The notes under the pieces are model-generated. The model was not told where the DNA came from. It saw only the letters and a list, made by a program, of their open reading frames with translations, and did no database searches. A program made the position numbers and the translations under genes. This document shows, piece after piece, positions 8,645 through 17,884 of a stretch of DNA of 64,000 nucleotides; the stretch's first letter is position 1, and each line of letters begins with the position of its first letter. Origin of the DNA: Brevundimonas intermedia (GTDB lineage: Bacteria; Pseudomonadota; Alphaproteobacteria; Caulobacterales; Caulobacteraceae); assembly GCF_027922165.1 (NCBI RefSeq), contig NZ_BSFD01000001.1:204883-268882 (forward strand), written 5' to 3'.

Positions 8645-8925
8645 AGCCTACGCTCCGTCATCCTCCGCTCGTCCGGAGGGTGACGGCGAAAGGGTGGGCC
8701 GCCCAGGCCATCCTATCCCTCCGCGCCCAATTGCGAAACAAAACTCCCGTCTTTTCCGTACCTTAAAAATAAAAACCCTTCCCAACCCGGCGCCGGTCAG
8801 AACGGACCTATGATCCCGTCTAGGTCTTTGACATCGCCATCACCGCCACGGGCGAGAACAGCGGCCCGATCAAGAATAGACGAAAATAGACTCATTTTTT
8901 TTTGAGTGGATTCCGTCTATTTCCT
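8645..8925. other. Intergenic region with AT-rich stretch and hairpin
   Basis: No gene is supported here. It holds the ends of two converging transcripts. AT content rises around 8740-8785, where Shine-Dalgarno and coding signals are absent. The minus-strand terminator candidate at 8875-8921 lies at its right end. Confidence 0.5.
8875..8921 (-). terminator. Hairpin with A/T tract after the minus-strand small gene
   Basis: AATAGACG at 8875-8882 pairs with CGTCTATT at 8914-8921, and ACTC (8890-8893) pairs with GAGT (8904-8907) around a run of Ts, with an internal loop between them. It begins four bases beyond the minus-strand stop at 8926. AATAGAC is also repeated directly inside it. An irregular terminator is likely; a regulatory RNA structure is possible. 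Confidence 0.45.
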
Positions 8926-9129
8926 TCACCCCCGGCCGGGCGACAGCCGCGCCGCCAGAAGATGCACCTCGTGCGCCCGCATCCGCTCGAAATTGCCCAG
9001 CCCGAGGGCCAGGGCGCGCATCACCTCGGTCTGCCGCGTCTGTTCGGGATGTTCCGGCAGGGAGGCCTCCGCCCGCGCCAGCTCCGCATCCAGCTCGGCC
9101 ATCATATCGGCCAGGATTCCGTCGTTCAT
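8926..9129 (-). CDS. Small helical protein, 67 residues, unknown function
   Basis: MNDGILADMMAELDAELARA begins a product predicted to be almost entirely alpha-helical and acidic at the N-terminus, with a basic C-terminus. The ATG at 9129 has GGAGG five bases upstream on the minus strand, which favours it over the in-frame GTG at 9144. I recognise no domain. It is divergent from the sensor kinase at 9375. The hairpin at 8875-8921 would end its transcript. Confidence 0.55.
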   Translation of the reverse strand: MNDGILADMMAELDAELARAEASLPEHPEQTRQTEVMRALALGLGNFERMRAHEVHLLAARLSPGRG

Positions 9130-9374
9130 CTGATCCTCCGTCACGCCGCCGACCGTCCGGCCTTAAAGCACAGAGAGAACAAAAACGGAACACACTGTCT
9201 CTACGCGACTGTGGACGAGGATTGAGCCTTGCTGCGCCGCACAACGGCGCCGCTTCATTGCAGCTTCGTATCAAACCGGCCTTCACCGCGACGCAAGGCC
9301 CCGCTTTCCTGCAATGGTCGAGGTCCGGCTGTTTCGTTTGAGTCGACGAGGCGCGCCAAGGTGAAGGTCAGGGG

Positions 9375-11468
9375 ATGTCAGGCAGTCCTAAACCGGTTCG
9401 GGACGGTGCGCGCATGAGGGACAGGTTCCGCCTGCCCCCGATGCCGATCGCCGGCCATGTCATGTTTCTGGTGATCGGGGTTCTGGTCGTCGCCCAGGGC
9501 GCGACCCTGCTCCTGACCCTGACCTTTCCGCCCCAGCCGCCGCCGCAGCACAGTCTGGAGGACATCGCCAAGGCGATGCGAGGTCAGTCCGTCGCCGCCC
9601 AAGACGCCCGCCCCCTGTTGCGCCAGGTCGTCGACGCGGCGCCGCACGCCGAGGGTCCCGGCTGGCTCAGCGCCGCCGGCCCCCGCGACCGCCTGGCCGA
9701 TCTGCTGAACGCCGATCCGTCCGACGTCGTCCTGATGTTCTATGTGCCGCTTCCCGCCGGCGCCCAGCCGATGGCGCCGCGATCGCCTCAGGACCGCCCG
9801 GAAAGCGTGTCGCCTCAGGCCGCCGAGCCCCGGATCGTCGCCGCCGCCTTCCTGCCCCTCGGCCTCGGCAATCCCGCCCTGATCCGCAACCGCCAGCCCG
9901 GCGCTCAGACCGCGCCCTTCCTCGGCCGCTCCGGGTCCGGCCTTCAGCCCGGCGGCTTCAACGCAGCGGCGGGGCACGAAGCCTGGAGGCGCTCACGCCC
10001 CGTCGCGGACCGAACCCTGAGCGGCGCACGAACCCCGCCCTGGGCCGCCGGCCAAACCCGCCTGAGCCGCCCCATGGCCTCGCGCCTCAGCCTGCCGACC
10101 ACCGGCGACGCCGGCCTGCCGCGTCCCATCAGGCAGACGGGCGACGGCGCGGCGTTGCAGCCGGGAGGGGTCGGCATGGGCCGCGCCCTCGCGGCCGCCA
10201 TGGTGGCCCGCCGCAACAGCGCAGCCCCGACCTATGGCGTCATGACGACGGTCACGGCATCGACGGCCCTGTCGCCCTCCTCTTCCTCGCCCCCCCCGGC
10301 CCCTGCGCCGGCCCCGGACAGGACGCCGCCGGTCGCCCCTCTTGAACCCACGACAACCCGGGTCTCGAACCAGCCCGCCGCCGCATCTGAAGACGCACCG
10401 ACGCCCCCGCCCCAGCCGACGGTCGCACCACGCCCCTCCACGCCTCCCACCGAGACCGCAGACCTGGTGCCGACGGCCGAGGCGGCGCCCCCTACTCCCG
10501 TACGCCGCGGCCTCTTCGCCCCTGCTTCCGCCGGCTATATCGAAGGAGACTTCATCGCCGCCCAGCGGGTCGGAGATCGCTGGATCGTGGTCAAACCCCG
10601 GCCGGAAAGCTTCCCCACGGCCTGGCAGAGCCGCGTCATGCTGTGGTTCCTGCTGTCCTTCGTCCTGGTCGGTCCTCTGGGCTGGCTATTCGCGCGCCGC
10701 CTCACCGCTCCCCTGCGCAGCTTCGCCGACGCCGCTGAGCGGCTTGGCCGCGACCCCTCCGCCCCCGCCACCGTCCAGGGCGGCTCCGCCGAGATCGCCC
10801 GCGCCGCCGCCGCCTTCAACCTGATGCAGGCCCGGTTGAAACGCTATGTGGAGGACCGCACGGCCATGATCGGTGCGATCTCCCATGATCTGCGCACCCC
10901 CCTGACCCGGATGCGGTTCCGGCTGGAGGCCGCCCCCGACAAGCTCAAGCCCGGCTTTGAGACCGACATGGACCAGATGGAGGCCATGATCAGTTCGGTC
11001 CTGACCTTCATGCGCGACCAGGCCGAGGGCGGCGCTCGCGAGCGCCTCGATCTGCGCACCCTGCTGGACGAGGCCGTGAAGAACGCCGTCGCCGGCGGTG
11101 CGGATGTCGCCCTGGAGCCCGGCGAGGCGGTCGAGATCCAGGCGGACCCCGTCGCCCTGAACCGGGTGTTCGCCAACCTGCTGGACAACGCCGTCAAATA
11201 CGGCGGCCGCGCCGTGGTCCGGTTGGACAAGGACGGCGCAGACGCCATCGCCACCGTCCGCGACTTCGGCCCTGGCCTGCCCGACAGCGAACTGGAACGG
11301 GTGTTCAAACCCTTCTACCGCGCGCCCCATGCGGTCGCCAGCAATGCGACCGGCATGGGTCTGGGCCTCGCCAACAGCCGCTCAATCATCCTCGCTCACG
11401 GGGGCGCCATCCGGCTGAAGTCGCACGACGGCCTGACCGCAGAGGTCCGCCTGCCCGCCGCAGCCTGA
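9375..11468 (+). CDS. Sensor histidine kinase with long Pro-rich extracytoplasmic region
   Basis: A 697-residue membrane sensor kinase; ATG at 9414 is an alternative start. Order: TM1 (about 27-48, HVMFLVIGVLVVAQGATLLL), a very long extracytoplasmic region to about residue 415 whose second half is Pro/Ala/Thr-rich, TM2 (VMLWFLLSFVLVGPLGWLF), HAMP, HisKA with His504 in AISHDLRTPLTR, and a HATPase_c domain with N box NLLDNAVKYGG, G1 box DFGPGLP and G2 box GMGLGL. No response regulator is beside it in the same direction. It converges on a second kinase/regulator pair with similar kinase domains, nine bases away. It may be a paralogue that feeds the same regulator, or an orphan. Ligand unknown. 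Confidence 0.9.
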   Translation: MSGSPKPVRDGARMRDRFRLPPMPIAGHVMFLVIGVLVVAQGATLLLTLTFPPQPPPQHSLEDIAKAMRGQSVAAQDARPLLRQVVDAAPHAEGPGWLSAAGPRDRLADLLNADPSDVVLMFYVPLPAGAQPMAPRSPQDRPESVSPQAAEPRIVAAAFLPLGLGNPALIRNRQPGAQTAPFLGRSGSGLQPGGFNAAAGHEAWRRSRPVADRTLSGARTPPWAAGQTRLSRPMASRLSLPTTGDAGLPRPIRQTGDGAALQPGGVGMGRALAAAMVARRNSAAPTYGVMTTVTASTALSPSSSSPPPAPAPAPDRTPPVAPLEPTTTRVSNQPAAASEDAPTPPPQPTVAPRPSTPPTETADLVPTAEAAPPTPVRRGLFAPASAGYIEGDFIAAQRVGDRWIVVKPRPESFPTAWQSRVMLWFLLSFVLVGPLGWLFARRLTAPLRSFADAAERLGRDPSAPATVQGGSAEIARAAAAFNLMQARLKRYVEDRTAMIGAISHDLRTPLTRMRFRLEAAPDKLKPGFETDMDQMEAMISSVLTFMRDQAEGGARERLDLRTLLDEAVKNAVAGGADVALEPGEAVEIQADPVALNRVFANLLDNAVKYGGRAVVRLDKDGADAIATVRDFGPGLPDSELERVFKPFYRAPHAVASNATGMGLGLANSRSIILAHGGAIRLKSHDGLTAEVRLPAAA

Positions 11469-11477
11469 GCCGATCGG

Positions 11478-12872
11478 TTAAGCCGCTTCGGCTTCAATCA
11501 AAGGTAGGGACAGGGTGGCGATCAGGCCGCCCTCGGGCGCATTGGCCAGGGTCAGATCGCCACCGTGCGCGCGCACGGCGTGGCGGGCGATGGACAGGCC
11601 CAGACCCGCGCCCCCCGTCTTGCGGCTGCGCGACGCCTCCAGCCGGAAGAAGGGATCGAACACCCGTTCCAACTGGTCCTCAGGTATGCCCGGCCCGCGA
11701 TCCTGGATGCGCGCCACGGCGCGCCCATCCTCGGCCCCGACCCGCACCGACACCGCGCCGGCGTGCCCGATGGCATTGTCCATCAGGTTAGACAGGCCGC
11801 GCCTCAGAACGCCCGGATCGCCGCGAACCTCCAGTCCCGGTTCGGCCACGACGGCGATATCCGCGCCGGTGTCAGCGTAACGGTCGGCCATGTCCTGCAC
11901 CAGGTCGCTGAAGTCCAATGTCTCGGCATGACCGACGTCGAACTGGCCTTTCACGAACTGCATCGCCTGGGCGATCAGCCCGTCCATCTCCTCGATGTCG
12001 CGAACCGCCTGTCGCTGCTGGTCGAGCGGCATCATCTCGATGCGGAACCGCAGCCGCGTCAGGGGGGTGCGAAGATCATGGGCGATCGCCGCCACCGTAT
12101 GGGTGCGGCGTTCGATATGCTCCCTCAGCTTGGCCTGCATATCGTTGAAGGCGGCAATGGCCAGCCGCACCTCGTTCGGCCCCGAGGGCGTCAGGGGCGG
12201 CGCATCCGGGTCCGCGCCCAGTTGGTCGGCGGCTTGAGCGAAGCGACGGATCGGCCGCGCCAGTCTCTGCGCCATCCACCATATGAGCGGTGAGAGCAGC
12301 ACAAGGCTCAGCAGCATGCTGAGCAGAAGCATGATCTGCCACGGCGCCAGCCATCCTCTAGGCGGTGCGATCGTCGACCACTGGCCATCCTTCAGGCGAA
12401 CCGCAGCGAGGAACGGCGGGAAGGCGATCTGATCCGACACCACGCCGACCCGAACCCCGCCCAGCCATTCGCCGGGCCCGAACGGCCGACGCAGATCCCG
12501 AGGTTCGCGGCTGTTCTGACGCGGCGGGCGAGCCCAGAGCGGACGCCCCGCGCGATCCATGCGCACATGGACCTCCGCTACGTCGCGACCGAGTTCAGAC
12601 GCAAGGCTGCGCGCGAGGGCGTCGGCCAGCGGATCGCGTTCGTGTTCGAACGGGGCCTCAGCTTGAAAGCGCCGCCGCAGCGGCCGCCCATCCTCGGTCT
12701 TCGCCGTCTCCCCCCGAAGCGCAGCGGAGGCGGCGGCCAGCGTGTAGCCGGCCGGCCTGGGCGCCGGCGCCAGGACGACAATCGCCAGGGTCGTCAACTG
12801 AGTGGCGATGACCGCCACCACAGCGATCAGGGCCACCTGTAACAGGACGGTCGGTGGCCGCATGCGCCTCAT
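11478..12872 (-). CDS. Sensor histidine kinase, partner of the adjacent response regulator
   Basis: A 464-residue membrane kinase. TM1 is about 10-33 (LLQVALIAVVAVIATQL), a periplasmic sensor domain of about 130 residues follows, then TM2 (IMLLLSMLLSLVLLSPLIWWM), HAMP, HisKA with His265 in AIAHDLRTPLTR, and HATPase_c with NLMDNAIGHAG, DRGPGIP and GGAGLGLSIA. Its start lies four bases after the stop of the OmpR-type regulator, so the two are co-transcribed and are the likely cognate pair. The transmitter region closely resembles that of the convergent kinase at 9375. Confidence 0.92.
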   Translation of the reverse strand: MRRMRPPTVLLQVALIAVVAVIATQLTTLAIVVLAPAPRPAGYTLAAASAALRGETAKTEDGRPLRRRFQAEAPFEHERDPLADALARSLASELGRDVAEVHVRMDRAGRPLWARPPRQNSREPRDLRRPFGPGEWLGGVRVGVVSDQIAFPPFLAAVRLKDGQWSTIAPPRGWLAPWQIMLLLSMLLSLVLLSPLIWWMAQRLARPIRRFAQAADQLGADPDAPPLTPSGPNEVRLAIAAFNDMQAKLREHIERRTHTVAAIAHDLRTPLTRLRFRIEMMPLDQQRQAVRDIEEMDGLIAQAMQFVKGQFDVGHAETLDFSDLVQDMADRYADTGADIAVVAEPGLEVRGDPGVLRRGLSNLMDNAIGHAGAVSVRVGAEDGRAVARIQDRGPGIPEDQLERVFDPFFRLEASRSRKTGGAGLGLSIARHAVRAHGGDLTLANAPEGGLIATLSLPLIEAEAA

Positions 12873-12876
12873 GGCG

Positions 12877-13593
12877 TCAGTGTTCGTTTTCGACCACGGC
12901 GTCGAACAGATAGCCCTCGCCCCGCACGGTGACGATCAGCTCCTTGCTGTCTTCCTCGTTCAGCTTGCGACGCAGCCGGCTGATCTGGACGTCCATGGCG
13001 CGCTCGTTGACGTCGCGGCCGGCCGCACGGGCGTGGGCCAGCAGTTGTTCACGACGAACGATGCGGCCCGCGTTCTCGACCAGCATCTCCAGCATGACGA
13101 ACTCGCTGCGCGACAACGAGACTTCCTGTCCGCTCGGCGTCGTGATCTCGCGACGCACCCGGTCCAGACGCCATCCCAGGAAGGTGACGACCGTGCCGGA
13201 CATGGGCGATTGCGCCGTCTCCTGCCGCCGCAGGACGGCGCGGACACGGGCCAGAAGTTCCCGCGGATTGCAGGGCTTGCCGATATAGTCGGCGGCGCCG
13301 AGTTCGAGGCCGACGATACGGTCGGTCTCCTCGCTCATGGCGCTCAGCATCAGGATCGGCGCGCCCTTGCCAGACATGCGCCGACAGACGGAAAGGCCAT
13401 CCTCGCCGGGCATCATCATGTCCAGAACGATCAGATCGACCGGGGTGCTCGCGAGGACTTCGTCCATCTCACTGGCCGAACCGGCCTGATAGGCGACGAA
13501 CCCATGTTGCGACAGGTAGTCGCCGAGAACGTCGCGGATCCCCGCGTCGTCGTCCACGACCAGGATTCGGGAGGCGCTGCTTTCCAACATCAA
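12877..13593 (-). CDS. OmpR family DNA-binding response regulator
   Basis: A 238-residue regulator. The receiver domain has the acidic pocket DDD (14-16), phospho-acceptor Asp58 in VLDMMMPGEDG, Thr/Ser switch position Ser84 and Lys106 in IGKP. The C-terminal winged helix (about 140-235) has the OmpR-type recognition segment ERAMDVQISRLRRKL and ends VRGEGYLFDA. It leads the operon with the kinase downstream. The CDS starts at 13593; ATGATG gives two possible adjacent starts. Confidence 0.93.
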   Translation of the reverse strand: MMLESSASRILVVDDDAGIRDVLGDYLSQHGFVAYQAGSASEMDEVLASTPVDLIVLDMMMPGEDGLSVCRRMSGKGAPILMLSAMSEETDRIVGLELGAADYIGKPCNPRELLARVRAVLRRQETAQSPMSGTVVTFLGWRLDRVRREITTPSGQEVSLSRSEFVMLEMLVENAGRIVRREQLLAHARAAGRDVNERAMDVQISRLRRKLNEEDSKELIVTVRGEGYLFDAVVENEH

Positions 13594-13705
13594 TGACCCT
13601 CGTCTGAACGGCCGTTTGTTTCAAAGTGGAAACAGAACTGCCTTACAAACCCATTATTAGCGGTCACTGGGAGCGAATTTATGTTCCAATACCGATGAAA
13701 CGACC

Positions 13706-13725
13706 ATTTCCGTGCGGTCGGAAAT
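13706..13725. promoter_or_regulatory. Short inverted repeat upstream of the response regulator
   Basis: ATTTCC and GGAAAT are separated by 8 bases, about 115 bases upstream of the regulator start and just before the receptor terminator. It could be an operator for autoregulation. The match is short and could be chance. Confidence 0.25.
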
Positions 13726-13726
13726 G

Positions 13727-13753
13727 AAAAGGGCGGCGGATAACGCGCCGCCC
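13727..13753 (-). terminator. Rho-independent terminator of the TonB receptor gene
   Basis: Read on the minus strand: GGGCGGCG, a 7-base loop, CGCCGCCC, then TTTT. The stem is 8 bp and perfect. It starts ten bases past the receptor stop codon. Confidence 0.8.
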
Positions 13754-13762
13754 CTTCCCGTC

Positions 13763-16723
13763 TCAGAAGGACTTGCTCAGATTGATGAAGGCTGTGCGGC
13801 CCACGTAGTCGTAGCCGGAATACAGCGGCACATTGCCCACCATATTGACCACGCCGGCGGACACCTCGTCGCCCGTCTGGTTGGTCAGGTTGCGCACCCC
13901 CACGGTCACCGCCCAGTCATCCGCTTCGTAACGGACCGAGACGTTCTGGGTCAGATAGGCGCCGACCTCCGCATCATACCCCAGACTTTCAAGAGTATAG
14001 CCGTAGTATTTTTGGTAATAGGTATCGTATCCCATACCGTCGATCCATTCGAGTCCGTAGTGGACGCGCCATTGATCCCAGGCATAGGAGAAGTCAGCGG
14101 TAGCCGTAAACTCGGGCGTGCCGATGGTGCCGACCTCATCATAGATGGGGTCGTCGGCGAACAGGGTGCTGTAGCGCTCGGTCATCTGGGTGACGCCGAG
14201 GTTGACCAAGGCCGTGCCGACGCCGACGGGCTTGCGATAACGCAGCGTGTAGTCGATCCCCTTGACGACGTCAGTGGCGACATTGACGTAGCTGTCATAG
14301 ACCGTCAGCCCATTCGATGACGCGTCGCGGTCGATCAGCGAGCAATAGCCATTGCCTGCAGCGAAGTCGGCATTGGCCGAAGCGTAGCAAAGGTTGAGGA
14401 TGCTGCTGGCGCCGATGCGATCGACGCCGTTATCGACCTCGATTTCATAATAGTCGACGGCGAAGGACAGTTCGCCCCAGCTGTCCGGCAGTTTGGGCTG
14501 CAGAATGAGCCCCACGGTCAGGTTGGTCGAGGTTTCCGCCTCAAGCCCGTTTTCCGCCCCGCCGGAGGTCACAACCGCCACACTGGACGTCTGCTGGAAA
14601 GTCCCGGCCAGACCCTCGCTGGCGCAGTTTGCCGCCACGCGAGCGTCCGTACCGTCATCCCCGTAGCTGTTGCAGGGGTCATAGGACGAGCTCAGGTAAC
14701 CCGACGTCGCACCGACAAACTGCTCGAATAGAGCCGGAGCGCGGTAGGAGGTGCCGTAGCTGCCGCGGAAGGTCAGGAAATCGACGGGCTGATAGACCAG
14801 GCCGACCTTGTAGGTCGTGTCGTCGCCATAGGACTCATAGTCCGTGTAACGACCTGAAGCGCTGAGGGTCAGGTTCTGCGCAAAACGCATGTCGCGGAGC
14901 AGCGGGACCTCGACCTCGCCGAACACCTCCCAGACCGAGTCGTCGCCGCGCGTAATGGCGGACGTCGAATAGTTGTAGACGTTGGACGTCTGCATATCGA
15001 TGCCAGGAATGTCCTCGATCGACATCTCGCGATACTCGGCGCCAAGGAAGACGGCGACTTCGCCGGCCGGCAGGGTGAACAGCGGACCGTCGATGCTGGC
15101 CGACAGCACCGCCTCGTCATAGAGCGTGCGCCCCGTGACGTCGGTCATGACATAGCCGAGCCAGTCGGCCGGAAGTTCGCCCGCCAACGTCTGGCTGTTC
15201 AGGGCTGGAGCGGCGACGCAACCTTCGGCCCCGCCGGCGCACGAGAATGTGCCATCGCTGTTGGCCACGACGTCGAGGCTGTTCTGCAGCCGGTCGATCA
15301 GGAACTGTTCGCTCGTGTAGACAGAGTCCGAACGCGTGTAGCTGGCGGAAACATCGTAGCGCCAACCGGCCAGAGGCGTGAAATCGCCGCGGATGCCGCC
15401 GACGGTCTTGGTGAAGTCGACCTGCTGGGTCGAAGTGGTGTTTCCGTAGCCGATGAAGGCGCGGACACCGACAGCCTGGCCCAGGTTAAGCCCCAGGTCG
15501 GACGCGCTGAAGACGCTGCTCGACAGATTGTCAGGGATCAAGGGACTGCCGACGGCGTAGTCCAACACCAGTTGACGATAGTCCGTCTGAGAGGACTTGC
15601 GCTGGTTGTAGAGAAATTCTCCATAGACTTCGGCGTTGCCGAGCGCGTGCAGGTCGTAGGAACCCTGCAGGTAGACGGTCGCCACCTCTACGGGCGAGAT
15701 CAGCGACTCGTTGAGCATGTCGGCGTCATAGGTATCGCGGACGCTCGTGTTTGTCCCGGTGCCCCCGACACCCTCAAAACCGACTAGACCCGTGGTCACG
15801 GCAGAGTTGGGCCGCCAGCGGTTGAACCGCGTAGCCGTGGTGCCGTCTGCGGCGACGCCCGTCATGTAAGACGTGCCGATGGTGTTGATCGTCACGCCCC
15901 CAGCGTTCAGCGAATAGCATTTCGACTTACCCGTCAGCGGATCGATATAGTCCGAGCCGTCCAGATAGTTGTCGGTCGGGCAGCGGGTGAAGTCCCGATC
16001 TCCGAGGGTCAGTTCGTCGCGCTGATAATATTCAGCCGAGCCTGACAGGTTCCAACGATCGCCGTGGGTTCCGCCGACGATCGAATAGCGCTTCTGCTGT
16101 CCTGCGCCGTCGGCGTCCATCGGCGCGTTGAACTGGCCTTCGACGGTCACGCCGTCCAGGTCGTTGCGCGTGACGATGTTGACGACGCCCGCGACGGCGT
16201 CCGAGCCGTACAGCGAGGATGCGCCATCCTTCAGCACTTCGATCCGCTCAATCATGGCCGAGGGCAGGACGTTCAGGTCGGCCGAACCTACCGAGCCGCG
16301 CGAGCCAGCGGGCGCGACGCGACGGCCGTTGAGTAGAACCAGGGTGCGGGTGGCGCCCAGGCCGCGCAGCGACAGGGTATTGGCGCCCGGACCGCCATTG
16401 GTGACATAGCCGCCGTAGGCGTTGTTGATCTGCGACGTGCCCTGGGTGATGGCCGTGCTCTGCAGCACTTCCGTCGTCGAAGCGAAGCCGGCCAGCGTGG
16501 CGTCTTCACGAGTCACCACCTGCACGGGCGAAGCGGAGTTGTAGTTGTCGCGTCGCAACCGCGAGCCTACGACCACGACCTCTTCCACCGCCGCAGCGTC
16601 GTCATCAGCCTTGTCGCCCGAGGCGCTCGCCCCCGTTTGCGTTTGCGCCCACGCTGGCGCGGACAGGAACGCCAGGCCCACGACGACCGTCGTGCCCAAC
16701 AAATGCTTCTTGAAATCGATCAT
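13763..16723 (-). CDS. TonB-dependent outer-membrane receptor
   Basis: A 986-residue receptor that imports a ligand across the outer membrane using TonB energy. The ATG at 16723 is chosen over the longer frame to 16813, because it opens a proper signal peptide (MIDFKKHLLGTTVVVGLAFL, cleavage near AWA-Q). A TonB-box-like stretch (EEVVVVGSR) follows an acidic linker. The plug domain contains SLRGLGATRTLVLLNGRR and IERIEVLKDGASSLYGSDA. The rest is a 22-strand barrel with many Tyr/Asp-rich loops, ending in the aromatic terminal strand RTAFINLSKSF. The plug is of the large-receptor type common in Caulobacterales and Sphingomonadales. No neighbouring enzyme points to a substrate. It lies downstream of the two-component operon's promoter region but is transcribed from its own. 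Confidence 0.93.
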   Translation of the reverse strand: MIDFKKHLLGTTVVVGLAFLSAPAWAQTQTGASASGDKADDDAAAVEEVVVVGSRLRRDNYNSASPVQVVTREDATLAGFASTTEVLQSTAITQGTSQINNAYGGYVTNGGPGANTLSLRGLGATRTLVLLNGRRVAPAGSRGSVGSADLNVLPSAMIERIEVLKDGASSLYGSDAVAGVVNIVTRNDLDGVTVEGQFNAPMDADGAGQQKRYSIVGGTHGDRWNLSGSAEYYQRDELTLGDRDFTRCPTDNYLDGSDYIDPLTGKSKCYSLNAGGVTINTIGTSYMTGVAADGTTATRFNRWRPNSAVTTGLVGFEGVGGTGTNTSVRDTYDADMLNESLISPVEVATVYLQGSYDLHALGNAEVYGEFLYNQRKSSQTDYRQLVLDYAVGSPLIPDNLSSSVFSASDLGLNLGQAVGVRAFIGYGNTTSTQQVDFTKTVGGIRGDFTPLAGWRYDVSASYTRSDSVYTSEQFLIDRLQNSLDVVANSDGTFSCAGGAEGCVAAPALNSQTLAGELPADWLGYVMTDVTGRTLYDEAVLSASIDGPLFTLPAGEVAVFLGAEYREMSIEDIPGIDMQTSNVYNYSTSAITRGDDSVWEVFGEVEVPLLRDMRFAQNLTLSASGRYTDYESYGDDTTYKVGLVYQPVDFLTFRGSYGTSYRAPALFEQFVGATSGYLSSSYDPCNSYGDDGTDARVAANCASEGLAGTFQQTSSVAVVTSGGAENGLEAETSTNLTVGLILQPKLPDSWGELSFAVDYYEIEVDNGVDRIGASSILNLCYASANADFAAGNGYCSLIDRDASSNGLTVYDSYVNVATDVVKGIDYTLRYRKPVGVGTALVNLGVTQMTERYSTLFADDPIYDEVGTIGTPEFTATADFSYAWDQWRVHYGLEWIDGMGYDTYYQKYYGYTLESLGYDAEVGAYLTQNVSVRYEADDWAVTVGVRNLTNQTGDEVSAGVVNMVGNVPLYSGYDYVGRTAFINLSKSF

Positions 16724-17017
16724 GCTCTCGATCGGCCCCTCAATTATACCAGACCGAACCACAACTGGTCGGACGGCGTATTGAGGCTCGAAATCGACGA
16801 ATGTGGAGCACAAGATCGATTTAAAAACAATTTACGAACAATGATGCGACTTCATAGTGACGGTTTTAGTCAAATTTGATTAGATAATTTCTCTAGATAA
16901 ATTTTTTGTATTGGAATCGATACATCACGTTGCATGATGTGTATTTATTATTACAGGACAGACAATTGATATCAGCGGTATATTTTGAAGGTTGCAACTC
17001 ACCTTTTAAGGACCGCC
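16724..17017. other. AT-rich promoter region of the TonB receptor
   Basis: No gene is supported. The stretch 16810-17000 is far richer in A and T than its surroundings. ACATCA (16922-16927) and TGATGT (16935-16940) form an inverted repeat with a 7-base spacer, which could be a regulator site. The receptor promoter must lie here on the minus strand. I cannot assign -35/-10 boxes with confidence. Confidence 0.5.
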
Positions 17018-17884
17018 CTATCGCAGATAATCGGACAGCTTGACCGAGATGAGGATGTTGAGCGTCGAATAGGAGGTCTGAAGCAGGGTTTCGTATTGGG
17101 TGGCGAGGATGGCGGCCTCGGCGAGGTCCGTCTCCTTCAAGGTGCTCACGAGGGTCGTCAGAGAATCGCTGCGGGCCGTGGCCTGTTCGGCGATCCGCTC
17201 CAGACGCGACCCGTTGGAAGACAAGGCCGCGCGAAGCACGCCGATATCGGACGCCGCCGCCTGCACGGCGTCTAGCGCGTCAGCGCTGGACGTGGTCCCG
17301 GCCGCCAGTCCTTTCAGGGTGTCGATCAATCCGCTGAGCGCCGGGTCTGCAGCGGTCACCGAGAGCGACAGGACCTGGCCGTCCGATGTCGTATAGGCGC
17401 GCGCCGACCCTCCGCCACTATAATAGGCGTCCACATCCGTCGCGTCCCACGCGTCCATATCCACCGCCTGAGCATCCAAAGCGTCGCCGGCGAACAGGGC
17501 CTGGTCGCCGTATTTGGTGTTCAAAAGGCTCTCGAGGTCATCGAGCCAGCCTTCGGCCAGGGAAGCCAATGTCGCGCTGTCCTCGCCATAGGTGGCCAGC
17601 GATGACAGGATGGTTTCGGTCAGATCCGAGATCGAACCCAGGGCTGAATAGGCCTGTTCAACGACATTGAGCGCGCTGGTGGCGCTGGCCGACTCGACGT
17701 CCGCCGCAGCGATCTCGCCTTCATGACGCGTGATGGCGCTCGTCGCCGCCCCATAGCCGCCGAAGGTGTCGCTCTTCAGCCCGGACGCCGTCTGGGCCTG
17801 AACATCCGCGAGGCGAGCCTGGCTCGTCAGGCTGCGGTCCAGCACATAAAGGGTCTGGCTGAAGGTGGAGACCCGCCCGATCAT
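17018..17884 (-). CDS. flgL: Flagellar hook-filament junction protein FlgL
   Basis: A 288-residue flagellin-like protein that joins the hook to the filament (HAP3). The N-terminal coiled region MIGRVSTFSQTLYVLDRSL and the C-terminal helix LAEAAILATQYETLLQTSYST match the paired terminal helices of FlgL/flagellin. The ATG at 17884 overlaps the flgK stop in ATGA, so translation is coupled. It is the last gene of the minus-strand flgD-flgE-flgK-flgL unit. Confidence 0.88.
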   Translation of the reverse strand: MIGRVSTFSQTLYVLDRSLTSQARLADVQAQTASGLKSDTFGGYGAATSAITRHEGEIAAADVESASATSALNVVEQAYSALGSISDLTETILSSLATYGEDSATLASLAEGWLDDLESLLNTKYGDQALFAGDALDAQAVDMDAWDATDVDAYYSGGGSARAYTTSDGQVLSLSVTAADPALSGLIDTLKGLAAGTTSSADALDAVQAAASDIGVLRAALSSNGSRLERIAEQATARSDSLTTLVSTLKETDLAEAAILATQYETLLQTSYSTLNILISVKLSDYLR

